Origin: an uncultured Oscillospiraceae bacterium
GTDB lineage: Bacteria; Bacillota; Clostridia; Oscillospirales; Acutalibacteraceae
Reading direction: 5' to 3'
NCBI GenBank assembly: GCA_900540305.1
Contig: UQFL01000001.1
Location: 1-64,000, forward strand
DNA length: 64,000 nucleotides
In this document: positions 26,501 to 34,809 of the stretch, piece by piece
How the letters are laid out: the number at the start of each line of letters is the position of its first letter
How positions within the stretch are numbered: position 1 is the first letter of the stretch
Notes under the pieces: model-generated
Seen by the model: the letters and a program-made list of their open reading frames with translations, nothing else
Databases searched by the model: none
Told to the model about the DNA's origin: nothing
Position numbers and translations under genes: made by a program

Positions 26501-26543
26501 AAACCCCGTACTGACGGAATCAAGTCAGTACGGGGTTTTTGTC
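26501..26543. terminator. Bidirectional terminator at the left of element 2
   Basis: A perfect 15-bp stem AAACCCCGTACTGAC (26501-26515) / GTCAGTACGGGGTTT (26524-26538) with T-run and A-run on the two sides; it ends the minus-strand repressor gene. Confidence 0.9.
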
Positions 26544-26553
26544 GTTTGCAGGG

Positions 26554-27078
26554 TTATTTCAGTTTATCCTTAAATGCTTCTACAAGGGCATCGCTGAGTT
26601 CCTGTGACGGCACTTTTGCCCAACGCTGCGTGGTGTCTTTTTCGGGATAAGTATAACGCCACTCATCGTATTGCTCTTTAGAAATCTCGCCGTTTCTGTA
26701 TTTTTCGGCCTGTTCTGCCCAAGCGGTAAGCATTTGGAAAACAGAGCGGTTAACATTCGGCTTATTACCGTCAAAGACGATATGTACTTCATTTTCGTTC
26801 TTTTCCACTCTTACGCCGTGCAAATCCTCAACGGCAAAAAGAGTATGTATAAAGCCGAGCTCACTGTCAATATCGGGAATTCTGAGTGCAAAAGGCGAAA
26901 CCTCAAGTACACCCGCAAGAGATTTTACCAAATCTTCTTTCGGCGTTCTTGATCCTGATTCATACTGTGCCATACGAATGTCAGCAGTTTTTTGCGGAAA
27001 GCCCACAGCCTGACCGAGCCATTTTTGGGTCATACCCCTTAAATTTCTAAAGAAACGGATTCTTTCACCGATTGCCAT
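26554..27078 (-). CDS. XRE-family repressor of element 2
   Basis: 174 residues from the ATG at 27078 (AGGAGG upstream on the minus strand). N-terminal HTH (IRFFRNLRGMTQKWLGQAVG...MAQYESGSRTPKEDLVKSLAGVL) and a C-terminal NGEISKEQYDEWRYTYP segment, shared with the element 1 repressor. It is divergent from xis-int. Likely keeps the element integrated. Confidence 0.87.
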   Translation of the reverse strand: MAIGERIRFFRNLRGMTQKWLGQAVGFPQKTADIRMAQYESGSRTPKEDLVKSLAGVLEVSPFALRIPDIDSELGFIHTLFAVEDLHGVRVEKNENEVHIVFDGNKPNVNRSVFQMLTAWAEQAEKYRNGEISKEQYDEWRYTYPEKDTTQRWAKVPSQELSDALVEAFKDKLK

Positions 27079-27112
27079 TGTACTTCCTCCTATTGATCTG
27101 TTGATATTATAT

Positions 27113-27141
27113 ATTATACAGATAAGCTTAGTGTATGTCAA
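27113..27141 (-). promoter_or_regulatory. Promoter of XRE repressor 2
   Basis: Read on the minus strand: TTGACA (27141-27136), a 17-bp spacer, TATAAT (27118-27113). Confidence 0.75.
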
Positions 27142-27183
27142 TACGACTAAAGCAAATAAATTTAATATTTTCTCAAAAACCAC

Positions 27184-27247
27184 TTGACTTTACGGAATTT
27201 GCTTAGTATAATAATGATACATACTTAAACTAATAGAGTTAAGTATG
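27184..27247 (+). promoter_or_regulatory. Promoter and operator of xis-int, element 2
   Basis: TTGACT (27184-27189), a 17-bp spacer, TATAAT (27207-27212). A perfect inverted repeat CATACTTAA (27220-27228) / TTAAGTATG (27239-27247) lies at the expected transcription start, a likely operator. Confidence 0.72.
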
Positions 27248-27367
27248 TGAAAGTTGAATAACCGTCGTACACCACGGTAATGGCGTACCCGCCCGGGCAA
27301 ATCGGAAGGCGGTCAGAAAGTATTCCGACACGAAATAAGGATGACTATTTTTAAAGGAGGTGATTTT

Positions 27368-27559
27368 ATGACAGACAAAGCTTTTATGCGAGCAGATGAA
27401 GTTGCAGAGGAACTTGATGTTTCAAAGGCTTACGCCTACAAGATTATCCGACAGCTCAACGATGAACTGAGTGCAAAGGGATTTATTACGGTTGCAGGGC
27501 GTGTCAGCCGACAGTATTTTAGTGAAAGAATTTACGGAGCAGAAAGGAGAGATGATTAA
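27368..27559 (+). CDS. Excisionase-like DNA-binding protein, element 2
   Basis: 63 residues from ATG 27368 behind AAAGGAGGTGAT. FMRADEVAEELDVSKAYAYKIIRQLNDELSAKGF is the same HTH as in element 1. Its stop overlaps the int start by one base (TAATG), so the two are coupled. Confidence 0.82.
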   Translation: MTDKAFMRADEVAEELDVSKAYAYKIIRQLNDELSAKGFITVAGRVSRQYFSERIYGAERRDD

Positions 27560-28635
27560 TGCCCGTTTACAAGAATAAGGACAACGGCACTTGGTATGTG
27601 ATGACGCAGTATACCGACTGGAAAGGTGAACGCAAACCAAAGTGCAAGCGTGGCTTTGCCACAAAACGAGAAGCACAGGATTGGGAACAGAAATTTCAAC
27701 AGCAAAGTTCAGGAGATTTGGATATGCCCTTTTCTGCCTTCGTTGAAATTTATTGCAGAGAACAGCAGCCACGATTAAAGGAAAGCACTTGGCAGACCAA
27801 AGAGAACATTATTCAGCAGAAAATTTTGCCGTACTTTAAAAACCGCAAAATCAACGAGATTACCACCAAAGATGTGAGAGCGTGGCAGAATGAAATGCTG
27901 GCTTACCGCAACGAGGAAAACAAGCCCTACTCATCATCTTATCTTAAGACTTTGCACAATCAGCTTTCAACCATCTTTAACTATGCAGTCAGATTTTATG
28001 ACTTACGCAGCAATCCCGCCTCAAAAGCAGGCAATATGGGCAGTGAAGAACGAAAGGAAATGCTGTTTTGGACGAAGGAAGAGTATCAAAAGTTTTCCGA
28101 AGTAATGATGGATAAACCGCTTTCCTACTACGCATTTCAAATGCTTTATTGGACAGGTATCCGTGAGGGTGAGTTGCTTGCTCTTACCCCTGCCGATTTT
28201 GACTTTGAAAAAGGAACGGTAAAAATCAGCAAGACTTATCAGCGTTTGAAAGGTCAGGATGTAATCACCTCACCGAAAACAAAGAAAAGCAACCGTATTG
28301 TGCAAATGCCCGATTTTCTCTGTACCGAAATGCAGGAGTTTTTCAGTATGCAGTACGGGCTGAAAAAGAAAGACCGTGTTTTTACCGTTACCAAAAGCTA
28401 TCTGCACCACGAGATGGACAGGGGTGCAAAAGAAGCCGGAGTAAAGCGTATCCGTATCCACGATTTGAGACACAGCCATATATCACTTCTGATTGATATG
28501 GGGTTTTCCGCCGTTGCTATTGCTGACCGAGTGGGACACGAAAGCATAGAAATCACTTACCGCTATGCTCATCTGTTCCCGTCAAAACAAAAGGAAATGG
28601 CAGTTAAACTTGATTTTATGAATAAAGGAGTGTGA
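27559..28635 (+). CDS. int: Tyrosine integrase, element 2
   Basis: 358 residues, same length as element 1's integrase and very similar. Catalytic residues: Arg in YWTGIREGELLAL, HDLRHSH, GHESIEITYRYAH. The catalytic stretch EMDRGAKEAGVKRIRIHDLRHSHISLLIDMGF is shared nearly word for word, which fits both enzymes using the same guaA target. Different arm repeats at the element ends fit the more divergent N-termini. Confidence 0.95.
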   Translation: MPVYKNKDNGTWYVMTQYTDWKGERKPKCKRGFATKREAQDWEQKFQQQSSGDLDMPFSAFVEIYCREQQPRLKESTWQTKENIIQQKILPYFKNRKINEITTKDVRAWQNEMLAYRNEENKPYSSSYLKTLHNQLSTIFNYAVRFYDLRSNPASKAGNMGSEERKEMLFWTKEEYQKFSEVMMDKPLSYYAFQMLYWTGIREGELLALTPADFDFEKGTVKISKTYQRLKGQDVITSPKTKKSNRIVQMPDFLCTEMQEFFSMQYGLKKKDRVFTVTKSYLHHEMDRGAKEAGVKRIRIHDLRHSHISLLIDMGFSAVAIADRVGHESIEITYRYAHLFPSKQKEMAVKLDFMNKGV

Positions 28636-28639
28636 TGAT

Positions 28640-28975
28640 ATGTCAGCAAAAAATGTAGACCGCAACAACCGTTTCCGCAGTATTACCGTAGGATTTCGAG
28701 TATCACCCGAAGAACAGGAAGAACTGAACAGAGCAGTTGCTCTTTCGGGACTGCCGAAGCAGGAGTACTGCTACCGCAAATGTATGGGGCGTGAGGTAGT
28801 GGTTCAGCCAAATCCGAGAGTTTATAAGGCACTGAAAACGCAGATGGTATTTATCCTTGAGGAATTACAGCGTATTGCCGCAGGTGAGAATGTCCAAACG
28901 GAACTGCTCGACACCATTGACCTTATCGCCTTTACAATGCACGGACTGAAAGGAGAGAGTGCGAATGGAGAATAA
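28640..28975 (+). CDS. MobC-like relaxosome accessory protein, element 2
   Basis: 111 residues. RHH-type N-terminus (SITVGFRVSPEEQEELNRAVALSGLPKQEYC), paralogous to 21086-21406. Its end overlaps the start of a 48-codon ORF (28965). Confidence 0.8.
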   Translation: MSAKNVDRNNRFRSITVGFRVSPEEQEELNRAVALSGLPKQEYCYRKCMGREVVVQPNPRVYKALKTQMVFILEELQRIAAGENVQTELLDTIDLIAFTMHGLKGESANGE

Positions 28976-29111
28976 AAAAGAAATGACCGCCCGAACATCA
29001 TCTGTTGGCGCAGATGAAAGGCAGTCACTCAATGTATCTGTTAATAGTATAGCCGCATATCACTTGAAAATCAACACTTTTATTTTGAAGGGCGGTGGTA
29101 TGAATGGCTGA
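28965..29111 (+). CDS. Small ORF with SVGADxxQSL motif, element 2
   Basis: 48 codons starting MENKKEMTARTSSVGADERQ. It aligns with the first residues of the element 1 ATPase (PSVGADGGQSL), but here it is a separate reading frame that overlaps the ATPase start at 29104. AGGAGAG lies before the ATG. Either a coupling peptide or a reading frame preserved because the DNA hairpin beneath it is conserved. Confidence 0.5.
   Translation: MENKKEMTARTSSVGADERQSLNVSVNSIAAYHLKINTFILKGGGMNG
28998..29017 (+). repeat. Conserved hairpin with TTGGCG loop, element 2
   Basis: Stem TCATCTG (28998-29004) / CAGATGA (29011-29017), loop TTGGCG, equivalent to 21446-21465 with two compensated base-pair changes. Confidence 0.65.
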
Positions 29112-30066
29112 ACTTAAAATTATCAGTATGGATGAAGTACAGAGCAAGGAAGTAAACTGGCTCTGGTATCCATATATCCCTTACGGAAAAATAACCATCA
29201 TTCAGGGCGATCCCGGTGAGGGCAAAACAACTTTGGCATTAAGACTGGCGGCGCTCCTCTCAAAAGGAGAGGCGCTGCCCTATGATGATACCGAGCGTGA
29301 GCCTGTTAAGATCATCTATCAAACTGCCGAGGACGGACTGGAAGATACCATCAAGCCGAGGTTAGAATCAGCTGAGGCGGACTGTACACAAATCAAAGTC
29401 ATAGACGAATCGGAAACCGCACTCAGTATGCTGGATGAACGCATTGAAAAAGCAATTATAGAAGTCGGTGCAAGGGTGGTAATCCTTGATCCGATTCAGG
29501 CGTATGTCGGCGCTAATATCAATATGAACAACGCCAATGAAGTCCGTAATGTGATGGCACAGCTTGGACGAATCGCAGAAAAATATGACTGTGCCATTTT
29601 GCTTGTCGGTCATATGAATAAGGGAAGCGGAAATAAATCGTCTTACCGTGGACTTGGTTCCATTGACTTTCAGGCTTCGGCAAGAAGCGTTTTGATTGTC
29701 GGTAGAATTAAAGACAACCCGCAGGTCAGAGTGATGGTGCAGGACAAGTCTTCCCTTGCACCCGAAGGTGAAGCAATCGCCTTTGAACTGGACAAGGAAA
29801 ACGGATTCAGCTGGCTCGGACATTACGATATTTCTGTTGACGATCTGTTAAGCGGCATTCCGAAAGAAAAGAAATCAGAGCAGGCTGAAAACTTAATACT
29901 CGAATATCTTTCAAAGGGCAAATACCCGCAGAAAGAATTGGTGAAGAAAGCACAGGCGATGGGAATTTCAAAGCGTGTGCTGGATGAAGCAAAGAAAGCA
30001 CTGAATATCCAATCGGTTAAAGAGGGCAGTCAATGGTACTGGCAGCTTCCCGAAAAAACAGAGTGA
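29104..30066 (+). CDS. RepA-like AAA (RecA-fold) ATPase, element 2
   Basis: 320 residues. Walker A IIQGDPGEGKTTLALRLA (about 33-50), Walker B VVILDPIQAYVG, LLVGHMNKGSG and SIDFQASARSVLIVGR, matching the AAA_25/RepA helicase group. It is more distant from the element 1 ATPase than the integrases are from each other, so this module may have a separate history. C-terminal winged-helix-like segment (YPQKELVKKAQAMGISKRVLDEAKKAL). Confidence 0.82.
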   Translation: MAELKIISMDEVQSKEVNWLWYPYIPYGKITIIQGDPGEGKTTLALRLAALLSKGEALPYDDTEREPVKIIYQTAEDGLEDTIKPRLESAEADCTQIKVIDESETALSMLDERIEKAIIEVGARVVILDPIQAYVGANINMNNANEVRNVMAQLGRIAEKYDCAILLVGHMNKGSGNKSSYRGLGSIDFQASARSVLIVGRIKDNPQVRVMVQDKSSLAPEGEAIAFELDKENGFSWLGHYDISVDDLLSGIPKEKKSEQAENLILEYLSKGKYPQKELVKKAQAMGISKRVLDEAKKALNIQSVKEGSQWYWQLPEKTE

Positions 30067-30074
30067 AGCTTTTC

Positions 30075-30122
30075 AAGGTTGCAACATTGCAAAGACAGGC
30101 ATATCTGCAACCTTGCAATGTT
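30075..30122. repeat. Interlocked inverted repeats after the ATPase, element 2
   Basis: AAGGTTGCA (30075-30083) pairs with TGCAACCTT (30106-30114), and AACATTGCAA (30083-30092) with TTGCAATGTT (30113-30122). The order A-B-A'-B' permits a pseudoknot or two exclusive hairpins. It occupies the same place as the iteron-like array of element 1. Confidence 0.6.
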
Positions 30123-30150
30123 CCTTTTTCGGAAAGTAACAGCATAAAGT

Positions 30151-30330
30151 TTAGACGGGGTGCAGGGTGTCCTTTTCAAAGGACACCCCTTGCTGGGGAG
30201 TTGTCCGCAGACAACGGGGCAACGCCCCATAACCCCCTCGGAGAGCGCAAAACCTGCTTGCAGGTCGCATTTTTGATAGGCTCGCCTGTCAAAAGTGCTT
30301 TTGCGTTACTCTTGACAAGAGTAACAGAAC
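30151..30330 (+). other. Structured region and candidate oriT, element 2
   Basis: Hairpins at 30165-30188 (11-bp stem), 30200-30215 (GTTGTC/GACAAC), 30216-30228 (GGGGC/GCCCC) and 30305-30325 (GTTACTCTT/AAGAGTAAC). These correspond one to one with element 1, with paired substitutions in stems. The core AAAAGTGCTTTTGCGTTACT (30291-30310) is identical. Confidence 0.7.
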
Positions 30331-30369
30331 CGAGGAAGTAGTATTTTTACGAGATTGGAGGTGTAGCTT

Positions 30370-31549
30370 ATGAAAAGAACGATAAGTGCAATTGTTGGGA
30401 AAGGCTCTGTTAATCACAACAGCCGTAAATTCAAAGCTGAAAATGTAGATCCGAGCCGAACTCATCTTAATAATAGATTACTGCAATGAGAACATCAAGG
30501 AAGTGTATCACCAATTGTTCGATGAAGCACTTAAAAGATACAATGACAAGCAGACACGATCTGATAGAAAAATAAAGAATTACTATGAAAAAATCTGCAA
30601 TTCTAAGCAGGAAAAGCCGTTTCACGAAATCATTTTGCAGATAGGAAATAAGGAAGATATGAGTGCGGAAAGCGAAAACGGACTGCTCGCCAAACAGATA
30701 TTGGACGAGTATTATAAAGGTTTTCAGGAGAGAAATCCGCAACTAAAGGTATTCTCGGTTCATCTTCATATGGACGAAGCTACACCACATCTACACATTG
30801 ATTTTGTCCCGTTTACAACTGGCAGTAAGCGTGGACTTGATACAAGAGTTTCGCTCAAACAAGCATTAGCCGCACAGGGGTTCAAGGGTGGTACTCGTGA
30901 AAATACAGAGTGGAATCAATGGATACAATCTGAAAAAGAACAGCTTTCAGCTGTGATGGAGCGTCACGGAATTGAATGGGAACACAAAGGAACTCACGAG
31001 AAACACCTCTCTGTTCTTGACTACAAAAAGCAGGAACGACAAAAAGAGATTGAAGTTTTAGAGGATAAACTTGCCGAGAAAAAAGATGAGTTTCGCATTA
31101 TGTCAGACCGTATTGAAAATTTTGATAACGGGGAAAGAGTATTGCGAAACCTTGATGAAAGTATAATGAACGAACCTGAATATCAGCTTCCAGAGCCGTC
31201 TGCAATAATGTCGGCGAGAACTTATAAGGCAAAGTTTGTCGAGCCACTTGTTGCTAAATTAAAGTCGCTGATCAGCACCTTATTTGCACGATATTTCAAA
31301 GCCATAGATAGCTATAACCGGCTTAATATTACAAACGCAAATTTGTACCGTACTAATGAAAGACTTGAAAAGGCAAATGATAAATTAACACGAGAAAATG
31401 AAAATCTGCGTGCAGAAAATAAAGATTACAAACTACTTCACAAGGTTTTCGGTAGCAAACAGATTGATGACTTGTTTGAAAGAGCCAAGTCGGAAAAACA
31501 GTCCAAACAGCGTGGAAAACGCTCAAAAAATAAAAATTATGAAAGGTAG
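30370..31549 (+). pseudogene. MobV-family relaxase, frameshifted, element 2
   Basis: The frame from ATG 30370 (GGAGGTG upstream) gives MKRTISAIVGKGSVNHNSRK... and stops at 30487-30489. The rest, with HLHMDEATPHLHIDFVP, continues in the next frame to 31549. Alignment with element 1 (HLNVTYCRENIK versus HLN/IDYCNENIK) places one extra base at about 30472 in AATAATAG. Translation from the internal GTG at 30503 would lack the N-terminal HNSR motif. It could be a true mutation or an assembly error. Confidence 0.85.
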
Positions 31550-31558
31550 GAACACACA

Positions 31559-31936
31559 ATGGAAAAGAGAATTTACGACGAACAGAACGGTTTGTGGTAT
31601 GAGCTGCAGGGAGATTATTATCTCCCTTGCCTCTCACTGCCCGAAGAAGAACAGAAGCCAGTGGGCATTTGGGGACAAAGGCACTTGCGTTATATTAAGG
31701 AACATAAAAGAGCTTTTTATACGAACTTGCTGACTTCCTGCAAGCTGAACAGCTACCTTGCCGATATTGATAGGCAGGCTGAAGAAATCTTCTCTCGGCT
31801 GGTAAAACAACTGGCGGAAAAAGAAAATGTAACGGAAAAACTTAAAGCTGAAAATCAAATGGAGTGGGTTGGGCGAATGAATAATATTCGTAACCGAGCA
31901 ACTGAAATTGTCAACGCAGATTTAATTTACGCATAA
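31559..31936 (+). CDS. TnpV-like transposon-encoded protein
   Basis: 125 residues. NGLWYELQGDYYLPCLSLPEEE...IGIWGQRHLRYIKEHK-type sequence is typical of small TnpV proteins carried on Clostridia mobile elements, usually next to a relaxase. The C-terminal half is helical (EEIFSRLVKQLAEKENVTEKLKAENQMEWVGRMN). Function is unknown. Confidence 0.75.
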   Translation: MEKRIYDEQNGLWYELQGDYYLPCLSLPEEEQKPVGIWGQRHLRYIKEHKRAFYTNLLTSCKLNSYLADIDRQAEEIFSRLVKQLAEKENVTEKLKAENQMEWVGRMNNIRNRATEIVNADLIYA

Positions 31937-31945
31937 TGCAGAACG

Positions 31946-31976
31946 GCGGCAGGGACTAAAATTCCTGCCGCTTTTC
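31946..31976 (+). terminator. Terminator before the cargo cassette
   Basis: Stem GCGGCAGGGA (31946-31955) / TTCCTGCCGC (31962-31971) and TTTT. Nearly the same sequence forms the terminator at the other side of the cassette (34797-34828). Confidence 0.87.
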
Positions 31977-32008
31977 ACTATTAAGCAGAAAAAGTAACAA
32001 TTTAGTGA

Positions 32009-32014
32009 TATAAT
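32009..32014 (+). promoter_or_regulatory. Extended -10 of the AraC-type regulator
   Basis: TGATATAAT with -10 TATAAT at 32009-32014; AAAGGAG follows at about 32030-32036, before ATG 32047. No strong -35 is seen. Confidence 0.5.
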
Positions 32015-32046
32015 AACTCTAATAGTTGTAAAGGAGCGTCGAAAAT

Positions 32047-32937
32047 ATGCCTATCACACTTGACCATCAATTAAAAGAATATATACCGCACAATGCTGTG
32101 GAATTTCCAATCAGTTATTTTCACGATGAGCTTGCAACGCTACCAAACTTTGCCGGACCTTTGCATTGGCATCCTGATTTTGAGATTGCAACGGCAGAAT
32201 GTGTAAGTTTAGATTACCAAGTTGGCGAAAATCATATTATACTTGAAGCAGGCGACAGTATCTTTGTCAACCGCAATACTATACACGGTATAAAACAGTT
32301 ATCAGGGGGAACGCCCGATCCAATGCCCAACATTGTCTTTTCGGGTACATTGGTAGCTCCGGAAACAAGTACCATTTATCAAAAACATATACAGCCATTT
32401 GCCCAGTGTGATTTTCTGCCCTTTATTGTTTTCCGACATAACGACAGTTCACATACGGAGATAAACTGTCTAATTAAAGATATTTATAAGCAAATGAACG
32501 AGAAGAAAGACTGTTATGAATTGACTATTCAGCGTAATCTCAATTATATATTTGAATACATATCTTCTAATTTTTCTGTTCTTCCAAAAGTACAAGCAAC
32601 ACGCATAGAAATAAATAATCAGATTCGTCTTCAGAAAATGTTGACATTCATATATGAAAACTATGCTGACTCCGTAACACTTGAGGATATTTCAAAAGCG
32701 GCAAATATTAGTCGGAGTGAAGCCGGGAGATGTTTTCGTAAATATATGGGTTGCTCACCCATTGAAGCACTTATCAGTTACCGACTTCAAACCGCACACC
32801 GATTACTCGGTGAAAAGGCACTTTCACTTTCAGAAATCAGTTTTGCTTGCGGATTTAATTCGGTAAATTATTTCAGCCGTCAGTTTAAGAAAGTCTATGG
32901 CTATACGCCCAGACAAAGTTGCGATTTGGGTAAATAG
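32047..32937 (+). CDS. AraC-family regulator with cupin sensor domain
   Basis: 296 residues. The N-terminal cupin-like sensor contains LHWHPDFEIATAE and EAGDSIFVNRNTIHGI (about 40-85). The C-terminal two-HTH AraC domain (about 195-290) shows LEDISKAANISRSEAGRCFRKYMGCSPIEALISYRL and FACGFNSVNYFSRQFKKVYGYTPRQ. Such proteins respond to sugars. It likely activates the DUF1349 and MFS genes that follow in the same direction. Confidence 0.92.
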   Translation: MPITLDHQLKEYIPHNAVEFPISYFHDELATLPNFAGPLHWHPDFEIATAECVSLDYQVGENHIILEAGDSIFVNRNTIHGIKQLSGGTPDPMPNIVFSGTLVAPETSTIYQKHIQPFAQCDFLPFIVFRHNDSSHTEINCLIKDIYKQMNEKKDCYELTIQRNLNYIFEYISSNFSVLPKVQATRIEINNQIRLQKMLTFIYENYADSVTLEDISKAANISRSEAGRCFRKYMGCSPIEALISYRLQTAHRLLGEKALSLSEISFACGFNSVNYFSRQFKKVYGYTPRQSCDLGK

Positions 32938-33023
32938 TGCTTCAACTTGAAGGTATAGTGCATTTACTTTTAAGAAATTTGGGTATTTAATGAACTTAAA
33001 TTATGAATTTAAGGAGTTCTATT

Positions 33024-33611
33024 ATGAAATTTAAGTGGTTAAACGAAAGCACTATTAATGAGTTTGAGAACAGGATCGAGATTATGGCTCCGGCTCAAAC
33101 CGATTTTTTCTGTGGTAGCATTGACGAATGCGAAGAAGGTATTCTTCCTGAGTCCCTTTGCAATGCACCTTATTACTATACAGAAGTGGAAGGAGATTTT
33201 GTTCTTCGAGTTAAAGTATCCCACGATTTTAAGGATACATACGATTCCGCATCTGTTATGGTTATGAAAGACATGAACTGTTGGGGAAAATGCTGTTTTG
33301 AACTGACCGATTTCGGTACACACGCTGCTGTAAGTGTGGTTACAAAAGGAGATTCTGATGACGCTAACGGATGCAATCTTGAATGCGATACCGCTTGGCT
33401 TCAGGTTTGTCGAGTGGGTAACAATTTTGCATTCCATTACTCTGTTGATGGTGTCAACTTCTTTATGATGAGATATTTCCATCTTCCTGCCGAGCCGACT
33501 ATTAAAGTGGGACTTTTAGCACAGGCTCCGGTTGGAAATGGCGGTATTCGAGTGTATGAAAATCTCAGCATTGAGAACAAAACGGTAAAAAACATTCGTG
33601 CAGGTAAATAA
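33024..33611 (+). CDS. DUF1349 (YesU-like, concanavalin fold) protein
   Basis: 195 residues from ATG 33024 (AAGGAG at 33011-33016). The pattern FFCGSIDE, PYYYTEVEGDFVLRVKVSHDF, DSASVMVMKD..CWGKCCFEL, AWLQVCRVGNNFAFHYSVDGVNFFMMRYFHLP is the DUF1349 beta-sandwich family. There is no signal peptide, so it is cytoplasmic. In other bacteria the family accompanies sugar uptake and glycoside breakdown genes; a carbohydrate role is inferred. Confidence 0.82.
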   Translation: MKFKWLNESTINEFENRIEIMAPAQTDFFCGSIDECEEGILPESLCNAPYYYTEVEGDFVLRVKVSHDFKDTYDSASVMVMKDMNCWGKCCFELTDFGTHAAVSVVTKGDSDDANGCNLECDTAWLQVCRVGNNFAFHYSVDGVNFFMMRYFHLPAEPTIKVGLLAQAPVGNGGIRVYENLSIENKTVKNIRAGK

Positions 33612-33612
33612 T

Positions 33613-34809
33613 ATGACCGAAAAACTGAATTATAAAAAAACACTTATAGCGTGTTATTTAGGATTCGTAACTCAGGCAATATCCGCAAACTTTGCTCCGC
33701 TCTTATTTTTGACATTCAAAAGCAGCTACGGAATATCTTTTGAAAAGATAGCAATGATTCCGCTTGTGTTCTATTTGACACAATTACTCGTTGATCTTGC
33801 GGCAACAAAATTTGCCGATAAAATCGGATACCGCACTTGCGTGGTGTTTTCACAGATTTTGTCCGCAGTAGGTCTTGTTTTAATGGCATTCCTGCCGGAA
33901 GTAGTGCCTTCGCCGTTTATAGGTATTCTTATTTCGGTAGTCCTTTATGCCATAGGCAGTGGTCTTATTGAAGTTCTTGTAAGCCCTATCGTTGAGGCTT
34001 GCCCATTTGAAAATAAAGAAGGTACTATGAGTCTCTTGCACTCTTTCTATTGTTGGGGTGCAATGGGTGTTATTATAGGCTCTACACTCTTTTTCTCGAT
34101 ATTCGGTGTAGAGAATTGGAAGATACTTACTGTCATTTGGGCGTTAGTTCCACTATATAACACATTTAATTTTATTAACTGTCCGATAGAACGCTTGGTT
34201 GAAGATGGCAAGAGTATGGGTATCAAAAATCTGCTCAAAACGCCTATCTTTTGGCTGATGATTATTCTTATGGTATGTTCGGGTGCATCGGAAGCTACTA
34301 TGGCTCAATGGGCATCAGCATTTACCGAGTCCGCTATTGGCGTATCCAAAACGGTTGGCGATTTGGCAGGACCGTGTGCGTTTGCAATGTTTATGGGCGT
34401 CTCCCGAATGCTCTACGGAAAATTCAGCGAAAAACTTGATTTAACCAAAGTTATGCTCGGATGCGGAATACTGTGTGCCTGCTGTTATTTGTTGGCATCG
34501 CTCGCTACATTGCCAATTCTCGGACTTGTAGGCTGTGCTCTTTGTGGTTTAGCAGTAGGCATTATGTGGCCGGGTTCTATAAGCCTATCCTCGAAGAAAT
34601 GTCCGCTGGGTGGAACTGCTATGTTTGCGTTTTTAGCGTTAGCCGGAGATTTGGGTGCTATGGTAAGCCCATCTATGGTGGGAACGCTATCCGAAATGGC
34701 AGGTGGCAATCTGAAAGCAGGACTGCTTGCGGCTACAGTTTTCCCTATCGTTCTTGTGTTTGTATTGTTTATCCTAAATAAAAATAAATTGAATAGCGGC
34801 AGGGTGTAA
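33613..34809 (+). CDS. MFS transporter, cargo of element 2
   Basis: 398 residues from ATG 33613, 1 base after the DUF1349 stop. About 12 hydrophobic segments and the loop motif AATKFADKIGYRT (about 60-72). General look is of the FucP-like sugar permease group. The stop codon falls in the loop of the terminator that ends the cassette. With the AraC regulator and DUF1349 protein it forms a probable sugar or glycoside uptake unit. Confidence 0.88.
   Translation: MTEKLNYKKTLIACYLGFVTQAISANFAPLLFLTFKSSYGISFEKIAMIPLVFYLTQLLVDLAATKFADKIGYRTCVVFSQILSAVGLVLMAFLPEVVPSPFIGILISVVLYAIGSGLIEVLVSPIVEACPFENKEGTMSLLHSFYCWGAMGVIIGSTLFFSIFGVENWKILTVIWALVPLYNTFNFINCPIERLVEDGKSMGIKNLLKTPIFWLMIILMVCSGASEATMAQWASAFTESAIGVSKTVGDLAGPCAFAMFMGVSRMLYGKFSEKLDLTKVMLGCGILCACCYLLASLATLPILGLVGCALCGLAVGIMWPGSISLSSKKCPLGGTAMFAFLALAGDLGAMVSPSMVGTLSEMAGGNLKAGLLAATVFPIVLVFVLFILNKNKLNSGRV

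Noticed and set aside
30370..30503. Programmed frameshift in the element 2 relaxase
   Set aside because: No slippery heptamer or downstream pseudoknot at 30465-30480, and element 1's homologue is continuous, so a simple one-base insertion is more likely.
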